The notes beneath the pieces are model-generated. The model ran no database searches. It was not told the DNA's origin and saw only the letters and a list, made by a program, of their open reading frames with translations. Positions 15,457-22,710 of a stretch of 64,000 nt of DNA are shown here, one piece after another; positions within the stretch are counted from its first letter, which is position 1, and each line of letters opens with the position of its first letter. The stretch is from Streptomyces sp. TRM68416. GTDB lineage: Bacteria > Actinomycetota > Actinomycetes > Streptomycetales > Streptomycetaceae. Location: assembly GCF_014596915.1 (NCBI RefSeq), contig NZ_JACVWU010000010.1, positions 62,001-126,000 on the forward strand, read 5' to 3'. The position numbers were made by a program, and so were the translations under genes.

Positions 15457-16947
15457 ATGACCTCTCCGCTCTCCACCCCCGCGGCCTCCTCCTCGGAAGT
15501 CCGCTGGACCCCCCGGCTGTGGGGCACCCTGCTGGTGCTCTGCGCCGCGATGTTCCTCGACGCCCTGGACGTGTCGATGGTCGGCGTCGCCCTGCCGTCC
15601 ATCGGCGCCGACCTGGGCCTTTCCACCTCGACGCTGCAATGGATCGTCAGCGGCTACATCCTCGGCTACGGCGGTCTCCTGCTCCTCGGCGGACGCACCG
15701 CCGACCTGCTGGGCCGGCGTCAGGTCTTCCTGGTCGCCCTCGGCGTCTTCGCCGTCGCCTCCCTGCTCGGCGGGCTCGTCGACTCCGGCCCCCTGCTGAT
15801 CGCCAGCCGCTTCGTCAAGGGCCTGAGCGCGGCCTTCACGGCGCCCGCCGGCCTGTCCATCATCACCACGACGTTCCCCGAGGGCCCGCTGCGCAACCGC
15901 GCCCTCGCCCTCTACACCACCTGCGCGGCCACCGGCTTCTCCATGGGCCTGGTCCTGTCCGGCCTGCTCACCGAGGCCAGTTGGCGCCTGACCATGCTGC
16001 TGCCGGCCCCCATCGCCCTGCTCGCCCTGCTGGCCGGCCTGAAGCTGCTGCCGCGCAGCACCCGGGAGCAGAACCACAACGGCTACGACATCCCCGGCGC
16101 CGTCCTCGGCACCGCATCGATGCTCCTGCTGGTCTTCACCGTCGTCCAGGCCCCCGAAGTCGGCTGGACAGGCGCCCGTACGCTGCTGTCCTTCCTTGCC
16201 GTCGCCGTCCTGCTGACCGCGTTCGTCCTGGTCGAGCGCCGCTCCCCGGGACCGCTGATCCGGCTCGGCGTGCTGCGCTCGGGCAACCAGATCCGCGCCC
16301 AGCTCGGCGCCGTCGCCTTCTTCGGCTCGTACGTCGGCTTCCAGTTCCTGACCACCCTGTACATGCAGTCGCTGCTCGGCTGGTCCGCGCTGCACACCGC
16401 GCTCGCCTTCCTGCCCGCCGGCGCGCTGGTGGCGCTCTCCTCCACCAAGGTCGGTCCGATCGTCGACCGGTTCGGCACCCAGCGGTTGATCGCGGTGGGC
16501 TTCGGCCTCATGGTCGTCGGCTACGCGCTGTTCCTGCGGGTCGACCTCGACCCGGCGTACGCGGCGGCGATCCTGCCGTCGATGCTGCTGATCGGCGCGG
16601 CCTGCGCGCTGGTCTTCCCCTCGCTCAACATCCAGGCCACCAACGGCGTCGACGACCACGAGCAGGGCATGGTCTCCGGCCTGCTCAACACCTCGGTCCA
16701 GGTGGGCGGCGCGATCTTCCTCGCCGTGGTGACCGCGGTGGTGACCGCGGGCGCCCCCGAGGACGCCACCCCGCAGGCCGTCCTCGACAGCTACCGCCCC
16801 GGCTTCGTCGTAGTGGCCCTCGTCGCCGCAGCGGGCCTGCTCATCACCCTCACCGGCCTGCGCACCCGGCGCCCCCGGCGCTCGGTCGTGGTCGCCAAGT
16901 CCACCGTGCGGGAGGCGGAGACGGACCGCGTGCCGGTCCGCGACTAG
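15457..16947 (+). CDS. DHA2-family MFS multidrug exporter (14 segments)
   Basis: This 496-residue inner-membrane drug:proton antiporter has the EmrB/QacA layout. Helix 1 contains LDALDVSMVGVALPSI (the DHA2 D-x-x-x-V-N-x-A-L-P-like motif), followed by LQWIVSGYILGYGGLLLLGGRTADLLGRRQ (motif A) and, in helix 5, the motif-C-like GFSMGLVLSGLL. The C-terminal tail is short and basic. Divergence from a MarR gene through shared operators suggests induction by its substrates. A strong hairpin terminator follows at 16965-17003. Confidence 0.92.
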   Translation: MTSPLSTPAASSSEVRWTPRLWGTLLVLCAAMFLDALDVSMVGVALPSIGADLGLSTSTLQWIVSGYILGYGGLLLLGGRTADLLGRRQVFLVALGVFAVASLLGGLVDSGPLLIASRFVKGLSAAFTAPAGLSIITTTFPEGPLRNRALALYTTCAATGFSMGLVLSGLLTEASWRLTMLLPAPIALLALLAGLKLLPRSTREQNHNGYDIPGAVLGTASMLLLVFTVVQAPEVGWTGARTLLSFLAVAVLLTAFVLVERRSPGPLIRLGVLRSGNQIRAQLGAVAFFGSYVGFQFLTTLYMQSLLGWSALHTALAFLPAGALVALSSTKVGPIVDRFGTQRLIAVGFGLMVVGYALFLRVDLDPAYAAAILPSMLLIGAACALVFPSLNIQATNGVDDHEQGMVSGLLNTSVQVGGAIFLAVVTAVVTAGAPEDATPQAVLDSYRPGFVVVALVAAAGLLITLTGLRTRRPRRSVVVAKSTVREAETDRVPVRD

Positions 16948-16964
16948 GGGGACCGCCTCCACCG

Positions 16965-17003
16965 CGTGTGCCCGGCGGGTTTCGCTTGCCCGCCGGGCAC
17001 ACG
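16965..17003 (+). terminator. 15-bp perfect hairpin terminator
   Basis: CGTGTGCCCGGCGGG (16965-16979) pairs perfectly with 16989-17003 around a 9-nt loop, 18 nt after the exporter stop codon. A short CTGTTTGA follows, with few T residues, as is usual in streptomycete terminators. Confidence 0.85.
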
Positions 17004-17021
17004 CCTGTTTGACTCACCCGC

Positions 17022-17306
17022 ATGGACGAATACGGGGGACGGCGCACCAAGGCCGAGCAGGACGCGTACACCGTGGAGATCGGATACGCGCTGTGCAGCG
17101 CCCTCTTCGCGGCGGCGGTGGTCTTCGGGGCCGTCGCCGGCCCGGCGCTCCTCTTCGACCTGCCGCAGACGGTCGAGGTGACGCTGCTGCGGGCGGGGCT
17201 GATCCTGGCGCCGGTGCTGTTCGTGGCCCGGGTGATCAGCGTGCTGGTGCGGTTCCGGCGGACGTCAAAGGTCGCGGACACGTCCCCAGCGAGCAAGCCG
17301 CGTTGA
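17022..17306 (+). CDS. DUF6332 small membrane protein
   Basis: This 94-residue protein has a charged N-terminus (RRTKAEQDAYTVEIGYALCSA) and two hydrophobic segments (about 24-46 and 52-74), ending in a basic tail. It resembles the DUF6332 family known from streptomycetes, of unknown function. There is no clear ribosome site before the ATG. It lies immediately after the exporter's terminator, so it is probably transcribed on its own. Confidence 0.65.
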   Translation: MDEYGGRRTKAEQDAYTVEIGYALCSALFAAAVVFGAVAGPALLFDLPQTVEVTLLRAGLILAPVLFVARVISVLVRFRRTSKVADTSPASKPR

Positions 17307-17468
17307 CGTGCGCCCACGTGGCGATCATGTCCCTCGTTCCCAGGGGCGAGGGCCAGGGCCGCACCACACGTCCGACCGCCCGGCTCTCCGAGCTGGGCTG
17401 CCGACGCAGAAGGTGCCATGAATCCCGCCGTGGTGGACCCGGCAGTGTCGCGAACGGTGCGCCGGCTG

Positions 17469-17795
17469 TCACCCCTCGGCCGCGCCGGAATTCCCGCTCA
17501 TGGGTTCCCGGTAGGCATCCGCGTAGGTGGGAGAGTCCTTGATCAGGTCGTCGCAGAACGCGGCGACGTCGGTGCCGATGAGTTCCAGAACTCCCTTGCC
17601 CGCGGCGACGCCCTCCTCGAAGAAGTCGACGATTCCGGGGAGGAGGGTTCCGTCGGACAGGCTGACGGGGCCGACCTTGAACAGGTACTTCTGCATCTCC
17701 TTGTAGACGATCTGGTAGTCCGGCGGGAGTGCCTTGACCCGGGCCACGTGCGCCCGCCACTGCTTCTTGCCTTCGATGATGTCTTGGATGCTCAC
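17469..17795 (-). CDS. DUF1048 protein, second copy of the pair
   Basis: This 108-residue helical protein (MSIQDIIEGKKQWRAHVARVKALPPDYQIVYKEMQKYLFKVG) belongs to the DUF1048 family. The GTG start at 17793-17795 lies one base from the stop of the preceding DUF1048 gene, and GGGAGG is embedded in that gene's end, so the two are translationally coupled. DUF1048 proteins commonly accompany PadR regulators, sometimes near ABC transporters. Their biochemical function is not established. No signal peptide or membrane segment is visible. Confidence 0.8.
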   Translation of the reverse strand: MSIQDIIEGKKQWRAHVARVKALPPDYQIVYKEMQKYLFKVGPVSLSDGTLLPGIVDFFEEGVAAGKGVLELIGTDVAAFCDDLIKDSPTYADAYREPMSGNSGAAEG

Positions 17796-17796
17796 A

Positions 17797-18153
17797 TCAG
17801 CCTCCCAGCCGGCTCAGTTTCCTCGCGACGTTCCGGTTCAACTGCTCGCGCCACCGGTCGCGATAAGTCCGGGCCCCTGATCCGCCGGCCAGCGCCGTGC
17901 AGAAGCCCTGGACGTCGTCGCCGAGCACCTCGTGGATGCTCTGCCCGTCTGCTGCCGACACTTCGAGCAGCCCCAGGGCGGAGTCGAGAATCGGCGTGAG
18001 GTTGCGGCCGGTGAAGTCCCCGTAGGGGAAGAGATGCGCGACGATCTGGCCCCACGCCTCCCGGTAGTCGTCGGGCAGGGCCTCGGCTCGGGCTTCGAAC
18101 GCCTTCCAATCCCTGGTGAGATCGCTGCCTGTGATCTTCTCCCGGAAGTTCAT
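17797..18153 (-). CDS. DUF1048 protein, first copy of the pair
   Basis: This 118-residue protein (MNFREKITGSDLTRDWKAFEARAEALPDDYREAWGQIVAHLFPYG) shares the D-W-K/E-A-x-ALP-x-DY pattern and the later ILDSALGLLEVSAADGQSIHEVLGDDVQGFC pattern with its downstream neighbour, so the two probably arose by duplication. Its ATG overlaps the stop codon of the PadR gene (18150-18153), which fixes the start and indicates coupling. An in-frame GTG-type start further upstream lies inside the PadR gene and is rejected. Confidence 0.8.
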   Translation of the reverse strand: MNFREKITGSDLTRDWKAFEARAEALPDDYREAWGQIVAHLFPYGDFTGRNLTPILDSALGLLEVSAADGQSIHEVLGDDVQGFCTALAGGSGARTYRDRWREQLNRNVARKLSRLGG

Positions 18154-18476
18154 CTCCCGCCCTCCTTGAGCCTGTTGACACGCGATGAGAGGTACTGCCA
18201 TTTCGCCCAGAACTTCGCCAGTTCCTCGCGTCCGGCATCGTTGAGCGTGTAGAACTTGCGCGGCGGACCGACCCCGGACGGCCGTTTCGTCACCTGGACG
18301 AGCCCGTTCCTCTCCAGCCGCAACAAAATGGTGTACACCGTCCCCTCGATGACGTCAGTGAACCCCAGCTCGTTCAACTGGCGGGTGATGGCGTACCCGT
18401 AGGTTTCCTCGCTGCCGATGATTTCCAGCACGCACCCTTCGAGCGTGCCCTTCAACATCTCCGTCAGGTCTTCCAT
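18150..18476 (-). CDS. PadR-family transcriptional regulator
   Basis: This 108-residue winged-helix regulator reads MLKGTLEGCVLEIIGSEETYGYAITRQLNELGFTDVIEGTVYTILLRLERNGLVQVTKRPSGVGPPRKFYTLNDAGREEL, all classic PadR-s1 landmarks including the PPRKFYTLNDAG wing. GAGGAG lies upstream of the ATG. It heads an operon with two DUF1048 genes overlapping head to tail. A long imperfect dyad at 18504-18546 in its promoter is the likely autorepressor site. Confidence 0.92.
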   Translation of the reverse strand: MEDLTEMLKGTLEGCVLEIIGSEETYGYAITRQLNELGFTDVIEGTVYTILLRLERNGLVQVTKRPSGVGPPRKFYTLNDAGREELAKFWAKWQYLSSRVNRLKEGGR

Positions 18477-18503
18477 CGCGGGTACTCCTCGGCCCGAACC
18501 AGT

Positions 18504-18546
18504 ACTACGTGATAACGAGTACCGCTATACCGTATCACCGAGTAGT
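18504..18546 (-). promoter_or_regulatory. PadR operator candidate
   Basis: ACTACGTGATA (18504-18514) and TATCACCGAGTAGT (18533-18546) form an inverted repeat, matching except for a 3-nt insertion in the right arm. AGTAC half-sites occur between them. The region is AT-rich relative to its neighbours and lies 28-70 nt before the PadR start codon, where the promoter must be. PadR operators are typically long ATACT/AGTAT-like dyads. Confidence 0.5.
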
Positions 18547-18634
18547 GGAACGGCAACGTCTCCGGTTCGCGGCCTGCCCCTTGGGCCCGCCCGGTGTCCC
18601 GATGTACGAGGTAGCCGATCGCGAGCGGTTCGGC

Positions 18635-19300
18635 TCAGCCCAACCAGCCCGGCCGCACCAGCCCGGACTCGTAGGCCAGCACGACCAGTTGCGCCCGGTC
18701 GCGGGCGCCCAGTTTCACCATCGTGCGGCTGACGTGGGTCTTCGCGGTGAGCGGGCTGACCACCAGGCGACGGGCGATCTCCTCGTTGGACAGCCCGATG
18801 CCGACCAGGGCCATCACCTCCCGTTCCCGCTCGGTGAGTTCGGCGAGGGCGTCGGCGGCCGCGGGCTCCTTGGAGCGGGCGGCGAACTCGGCGATCAGCC
18901 GGCGGGTCACCCCCGGCGACAGCAGCGCGTCCCCCGCCACCACCGCCCGTACCGCGCGCAGGAGTTCCTCCGGCTCGGTGTCCTTGACCAGGAAGCCGGA
19001 GGCCCCCGCCCGGATCGCCTCGAAGACGTACTCGTCGAGTTCGAAGGTGGTGAGCATGACCACCTTCACGTCCTTCAGCCGGTCGTCGTCGGTGATGCGG
19101 CGGGTCGCGGCCAGTCCGTCGAGGACGGGCATCCGGATGTCCATCAGGACGACGTCGGGCGCGAGTTCGCGTACCGCGCGCACCGCCTCCTCGCCGTCGG
19201 CGGCCTCGCCGGCCACCTCGATGTCGGGCTGGGCGTCGAGCAGGGCCCGGAATCCGGCCCGCACGAGTGACTGGTCGTCGGCGAGCAGTACGCGGATCAC
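18635..19300 (-). CDS. NarL/FixJ-family response regulator
   Basis: This 221-residue response regulator has receiver residues D8/D9, the phospho-acceptor D54 (VVLMDIRMPVLDG), the Thr of MLTTF and the Lys of FLVKD. The LuxR HTH is LTEREREVMALVGIGLSNEEIARRLVVSPLTAKTHVSRTMVKLG. The GTG start (19298-19300) overlaps the kinase stop as GTGA, so kinase and regulator are made together. No specific target promoter is evident nearby. Confidence 0.93.
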   Translation of the reverse strand: MIRVLLADDQSLVRAGFRALLDAQPDIEVAGEAADGEEAVRAVRELAPDVVLMDIRMPVLDGLAATRRITDDDRLKDVKVVMLTTFELDEYVFEAIRAGASGFLVKDTEPEELLRAVRAVVAGDALLSPGVTRRLIAEFAARSKEPAAADALAELTEREREVMALVGIGLSNEEIARRLVVSPLTAKTHVSRTMVKLGARDRAQLVVLAYESGLVRPGWLG

Positions 19301-20517
19301 CGGTCGTCCTCCTTGGGGGTCACGGGCAGGGCGGCGAGCACCCGGAAGCCGCCATCGGGGCGCGGGCCCGCCTCGATCGTGCCACCCAGCGCGGCGGCCC
19401 GCTCCCGCATTCCCGCCAGTCCGTTGCCGCTGCCGCCCGCGTCGGCGCCGGTCGCGGGCCCGTCGTCGTCGATCCGGATCCGCAGCGTCCGGCGGTCGTG
19501 GTCCAGGCGCACGCGCGCGTGCCGCGATCCCGAGTGCCGTACGACGTTGGTGAGGGCTTCCTGGACGACCCGGAAGGCCGCGAGGTCCGTGGCGGGCGGC
19601 AGGCGGGGCGTCTCGCCCTCGACGTCGACCGCGAGACCCGCGCTCGCCGCCTGGGCCACCAGCTCGGGCAGCCGCCCCAGGCCGGGCGCCGGCGCGCGCG
19701 GCGCTGCGCCGGGCGCGCGCAGCGTGTCGAGCACCTGGCGGACCTCGCCGAGCGCCTCCTTGCTCTTGGCCCTGATGGTGGTCAGGGCCGTGCGCGCCTG
19801 CTCGGGGTCGGTGTCCAGCAGGGCCAGGCCGACGCCCGCCTGGACGTTGATGACGGAGATGCTGTGCGCGAGGACGTCGTGCAGCTCGCGGGCGATCCGC
19901 AGCCGTTCCTCGTCCGCCCGTCGGCGGGCCGCCCGCGCCCGCTCCTCCCGCTCCCGCGCCCACTGCTCGCGCCGGGTGCGCACCAGCTCCGACAGCGCCC
20001 CGATCGCCACCACCCAGGCGGCGACCACGATCTCCTGCCCCCAGGGCGCGGCGGAGTCCCCGGACGGCGGCAGCCAGCGGTAGAGCCAGTGCGCCACCAG
20101 TACATGCCCGGCCCACAGTGTGCCCATCGCCGCCCAGGCCGCCCTGCGGTGCCCGGCGACGATCGCGCCGAAGCAGCTCAGCGCCACGGTCAGGAACACC
20201 GGCCCGTACGGATACCCGGCGCCCAGGTAGACCATGACGGCGGCGGCCGTGCCGAAGGCGACCGCCACCGGATAACGGTGCCGCCACAGCAGCTGCGCCC
20301 CGGCGGCGAGCAGCAGCAGACGCGCGAAGGCGTCCAGGGGCGCGCGTTCGTCCACCTGGCTCTCGGCCGCGAAGTGCGAACCGATCAGCACGAACGCCGT
20401 GACGAGCACGGTGGACCGCCAGGGCCACCGGACCCGGTCGCCCTCCCGGCTCCACCAGGCGGGACCGGTCCGCCACCGGCGCGACGAACCGGCCGCGGGT
20501 GCACGCTGCTCCTCCAT
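19297..20517 (-). CDS. sensor histidine kinase (HisKA_3, NarL-partner type)
   Basis: This 406-residue membrane kinase has an N-terminal block of about five hydrophobic segments (roughly residues 30-180), a short coiled coil rich in Arg/Glu (REQWAREREERARAARRRADEERLR), the phospho-accepting H213 in RIARELHDVLAHS, and an ATPase domain with VVQEALTNVVRHSG (N box), DDDGPATG and GNGLAGMRER (G boxes). No extracellular sensor domain is visible, so it is an intramembrane-sensing type. I chose the ATG at 20517: TAGCGT lies 7 nt upstream, as in leaderless genes. It forms an operon with the regulator at 19300. Confidence 0.9.
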   Translation of the reverse strand: MEEQRAPAAGSSRRWRTGPAWWSREGDRVRWPWRSTVLVTAFVLIGSHFAAESQVDERAPLDAFARLLLLAAGAQLLWRHRYPVAVAFGTAAAVMVYLGAGYPYGPVFLTVALSCFGAIVAGHRRAAWAAMGTLWAGHVLVAHWLYRWLPPSGDSAAPWGQEIVVAAWVVAIGALSELVRTRREQWAREREERARAARRRADEERLRIARELHDVLAHSISVINVQAGVGLALLDTDPEQARTALTTIRAKSKEALGEVRQVLDTLRAPGAAPRAPAPGLGRLPELVAQAASAGLAVDVEGETPRLPPATDLAAFRVVQEALTNVVRHSGSRHARVRLDHDRRTLRIRIDDDGPATGADAGGSGNGLAGMRERAAALGGTIEAGPRPDGGFRVLAALPVTPKEDDR

Positions 20518-20570
20518 GACCGCCACGCTAGACGCGCGCACCGCCGGTCGGCGTCACCCGCGCGCGGTGA

Positions 20571-20790
20571 TCACACATACTCCCCACGCAGTACGGGGCC
20601 CTCCTTGACCCGCCACCGGCGCAGCCGCCGGGGCGCCCACCAGTTGGCGCGCCCCGCGAGCCGCATCGTCAGCGGCAGCGGCAGCGGCAGCGGGATCCGG
20701 ATGAGGGTGGCGTCGACGAGGATCGTCACGGCCGTGCCGACGCCGAGCTCCCTGCGGAAGACGACGCCTCCGGTGGCGTAGGACAGACGA
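20571..20790 (-). pseudogene. MMPL-family transporter C-terminal remnant
   Basis: The minus strand reads VVFRRELGVGTAVTILVDATLIR, then MRLAGRANWWAPRRLRRW, which is the final transmembrane helix and tail of MMPL/RND-type exporters (the G-V-G-A-V-L-V-D-A-T-L-V-R and GRANWWAP signatures). An in-frame IPLPLPLPLT stretch looks like a small repeat expansion. Everything upstream of about 20790 is unrelated, so only the last 65-70 codons of the gene survive. Confidence 0.75.
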
Positions 20791-20922
20791 TCTGGACGGC
20801 GTCCGTGAGTTCGGCGGGGAACGCGCGGTGCAGGGTCTCGGAGGTGGTACGCGAGGAGGTGCGCGCGGGCAGGGTGCACTCGGGGAGCGTGCGCTCGGGC
20901 AGGGTGCGCTCGTCGGCCGACG

Positions 20923-21190
20923 AGCGAGATCGAACTCGGCCACGCCTTCGGCCGTGTCCACGAACTCGTCCGTCTCGCCGCCGCGCGCCCCTTGCGCGAA
21001 CGCCTCGCCGAACTCCTGACGCCGCCCCTGTGCCGCACCGGCCGCCCGGCGGACGCCCTCGCCGCGTACGAGGCGACCCGGCAGCGCCTCGCGGAGGCAA
21101 TGGACACGGACCCGGGACCCGCGCTGCGGTCCCTGCACGAGCGGGCCCTGCGCCGTGCCCCGGCTCTGCTGCCGTCGCCGCCGCGGCTCC
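20923..21190 (+). pseudogene. SARP/AfsR-type BTAD domain remnant
   Basis: The plus strand encodes IELGHAFGRVHELVRLAAARPLRERLAELLTPPLCRTGRPADALAAYEATRQRLAEAMDTDPGPALRSLHERALR. This is the bacterial transcriptional activator domain found after the DNA-binding domain of SARP regulators (A-x-P-L-R-E-R, G-R-x-x-D-A-L-A-x-Y, GPxLRxLHERxLR). The N-terminal DNA-binding half and any downstream NB-ARC domain are missing, so it is a fragment. It faces the MMPL fragment, and short 15-nt repeats at about 20865-20915 separate them. Confidence 0.75.
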
Positions 21191-21209
21191 GGCGGCGTGC
21201 GGGCCGCGG

Positions 21210-21926
21210 CTACTTCGCGGTGGTCGTTCCCTGCTGGGGGTAGACCAGGCCCACCCCGTGGGCGAGTTGGGCCGCGGCGTGCCGGAAGAACGGCTCACGG
21301 TCCTCGACGACCCGGTTGAACTGGCCGAACAGCTCGAAGCCGACGAGGCCGTAGAGCTGGGCCCACGCGGCGACGAGCGCCGTCATGTTCTCCGGGGGGA
21401 GGTCGGGCGCGAAGTCGGCGGTGAGCCGCTCGGCCTCGGGGCGCAGCTCGGCAGGGAGCGTCGGCTTGGCCAGGCCCAGGCCGCGGTGCGCGTCGCGGAG
21501 GATGCCGATGAAGACGAGGCCGACGCGGGAGGCGGCGGGGACGGTGGTGTCGGGGGCGGAGTAGCCGGGGACCGGTGATCCGTAGATCAGCGCGTACTCG
21601 TGGGGGTGGGCGAGCGCCCAGGCGCGTACGGCCTCGCACACGGTGATCCAGCGCTGGACGGGTCCGGCATCGGCCGCGGCCTCGTGCGCGGTCTCGACGC
21701 TCTCGCCGTGGGAGTTGAAGGCGTCGATGATGAGTGCGGTGAGCAGGTCGTCGCGGCTGGGGAAGTAGCGGTAGAGCGCGGAGGAGACCATGCCGAGCTC
21801 GCGGGCGACGGCGCGCAGCGAGAGCTTGGCCGCGCCTTCGGCGGCGAGCTGTCTGCGGGCCTCGTCCTTGATGGCGGCGGTGACCTCGATCCTGGCCCGG
21901 GCGCGGGCGCCTTGTGCGGTGCTCAT
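21210..21926 (-). CDS. TetR/AcrR-family regulator
   Basis: This 238-residue regulator has the TetR HTH in residues 12-60 (AAIKDEARRQLAAEGAAKLSLRAVARELGMVSSALYRYFPSRDDLLTALI) and an all-helical ligand domain (WITVCEAVRAWALAHPHEYALIYGSPVPGY). The ATG at 21926 (MSTAQGARARARIEV) is the natural family start. The open frame upstream to 22139 is produced by the repeat array and is not coding. CACACT lies 7 nt before the ATG, so the mRNA may be leaderless. Divergent from the deazaflavin oxidoreductase at 22232, it is the obvious candidate to bind the palindrome array between them. Confidence 0.9.
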   Translation of the reverse strand: MSTAQGARARARIEVTAAIKDEARRQLAAEGAAKLSLRAVARELGMVSSALYRYFPSRDDLLTALIIDAFNSHGESVETAHEAAADAGPVQRWITVCEAVRAWALAHPHEYALIYGSPVPGYSAPDTTVPAASRVGLVFIGILRDAHRGLGLAKPTLPAELRPEAERLTADFAPDLPPENMTALVAAWAQLYGLVGFELFGQFNRVVEDREPFFRHAAAQLAHGVGLVYPQQGTTTAK

Positions 21927-21950
21927 GCGGGGCAGTGTGGCATGAAAGGG

Positions 21951-22208
21951 AGAGCGGTGCACGCAAACGGAAGCGGTGCACTCGTACGAGAGCAGTGCGC
22001 ATATTCGAGAGCAGTGCGCGCATACAAGAGCAGTGCGCACATGCGTGAGCAGCGCCCACACAAGAGCGGCGTCCACATTCAAGAGCGGCGCACACATTCG
22101 AGAGCACCGCTCTTGCTTTGGATCACCGACCTGCCCCATACTTCAGGAGCACAAGCGAGAGCAGTGCTCACAAACAAGAGCGTCGCTCACCCAACAGAGC
22201 AACGCTCT
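21951..22208. repeat. 19-bp-phased array of TetR-type operator palindromes
   Basis: A 13-bp dyad of form AGAGC-NNN-GCTCT recurs with starts at 21951, 21970, 21989, 22008, 22027, 22046, 22063, 22082, 22101, 22158, 22177 and 22196. Steps are 19 bp except one of 17 and one of 57 (three units). Sites at 22101 and 22196 are perfect palindromes, and 22158 and 22177 have one mismatch. The left-hand sites keep AGAGC but have decayed right arms (GCGCA, GCACA, GTCCA). The 6-bp linkers vary. The array fills the spacer between the divergent TetR and oxidoreductase genes and is interrupted only where the oxidoreductase promoter lies. Confidence 0.9.
22113..22142 (+). promoter_or_regulatory. candidate promoter of the oxidoreductase gene, in the array gap
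   Basis: TTGCTT (22113-22118) and CATACT (22137-22142) are separated by 18 bp and occupy the one interval where operator copies are missing. Operators at 22101 and 22158 flank it directly. The predicted transcript would start near 22149 and carry three operator copies in its leader. Confidence 0.45.
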
Positions 22209-22231
22209 TCCGCCAACCCTGGGGGTTCCCC

Positions 22232-22681
22232 ATGTCCACGCACGTCCAGAAGCCCGGCTGGTTCACCGTCAACGTCTTCAACCGTGCCGTGGCATGGATG
22301 ACCCGCCGCGGCATCAGCGTCTGGGGCTCCCGGGTCCTCGCCGTCCGCGGCCGCAAGAGCGGCCAGTGGCGGACCACCCCCGTGAACCTGCTGACCGTCG
22401 ACGGCGAGCAGTACCTCGTCGCCCCGCGCGGCCACGTCCAGTGGACCCACAACATGCGCGCGGCCGGCGGCGGCGAGCTGCACCTCGGCAAGAAGGTCGA
22501 CGTGTTCACCGCGACGGAGGTCCCGGACGACGAGAAGGTGCCCCTCCTGCGCGCCTACCTCAAGCGCTGGAAGGCCGAGGTCGGCGTGTTCTTCAAGGGG
22601 GTCGGACCCGACTCCCCCGACGCAGACCTGCGCCGCATCGCCCCGGACCACCCGGTCTTCCGGATCACGATCAACCACTGA
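22232..22681 (+). CDS. nitroreductase-family deazaflavin (F420)-dependent oxidoreductase
   Basis: This 149-residue single-domain split-barrel protein (Ddn/DUF385-like) reads GSRVLAVRGRKSGQWRTTPVNLLTVDGEQYLVAPRGHVQWTHNMRAAGGGELHLGKK. The GRKSG...RTTPV and W-x-x-N-x-R-A signatures bind the F420 phosphate tail. It likely reduces or detoxifies a hydrophobic substrate using F420H2. The ATG at 22232 follows GGGGG 6 nt upstream; the in-frame region above it is operator repeat. Regulation by the adjacent TetR through the phased array is strongly suggested. Confidence 0.88.
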   Translation: MSTHVQKPGWFTVNVFNRAVAWMTRRGISVWGSRVLAVRGRKSGQWRTTPVNLLTVDGEQYLVAPRGHVQWTHNMRAAGGGELHLGKKVDVFTATEVPDDEKVPLLRAYLKRWKAEVGVFFKGVGPDSPDADLRRIAPDHPVFRITINH

Positions 22682-22710
22682 CCCGGGCGGTCAGGAACCG
22701 CCCTCGCCGC

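Noticed and set aside
20865..20915. 15-nt repeats (CGAGCGCACxCTxCC on minus strand) between the MMPL and SARP remnants
   Set aside because: Only three diverged copies in a decayed region; not strong enough for a separate claim.
21951..22208. 19-bp repeats considered as a CRISPR array or coding repeat
   Set aside because: The repeated part is a 13-bp palindrome with 6-bp linkers, much shorter than CRISPR repeats. The open frames through it start in operator sequence and disagree with the TetR and oxidoreductase starts.
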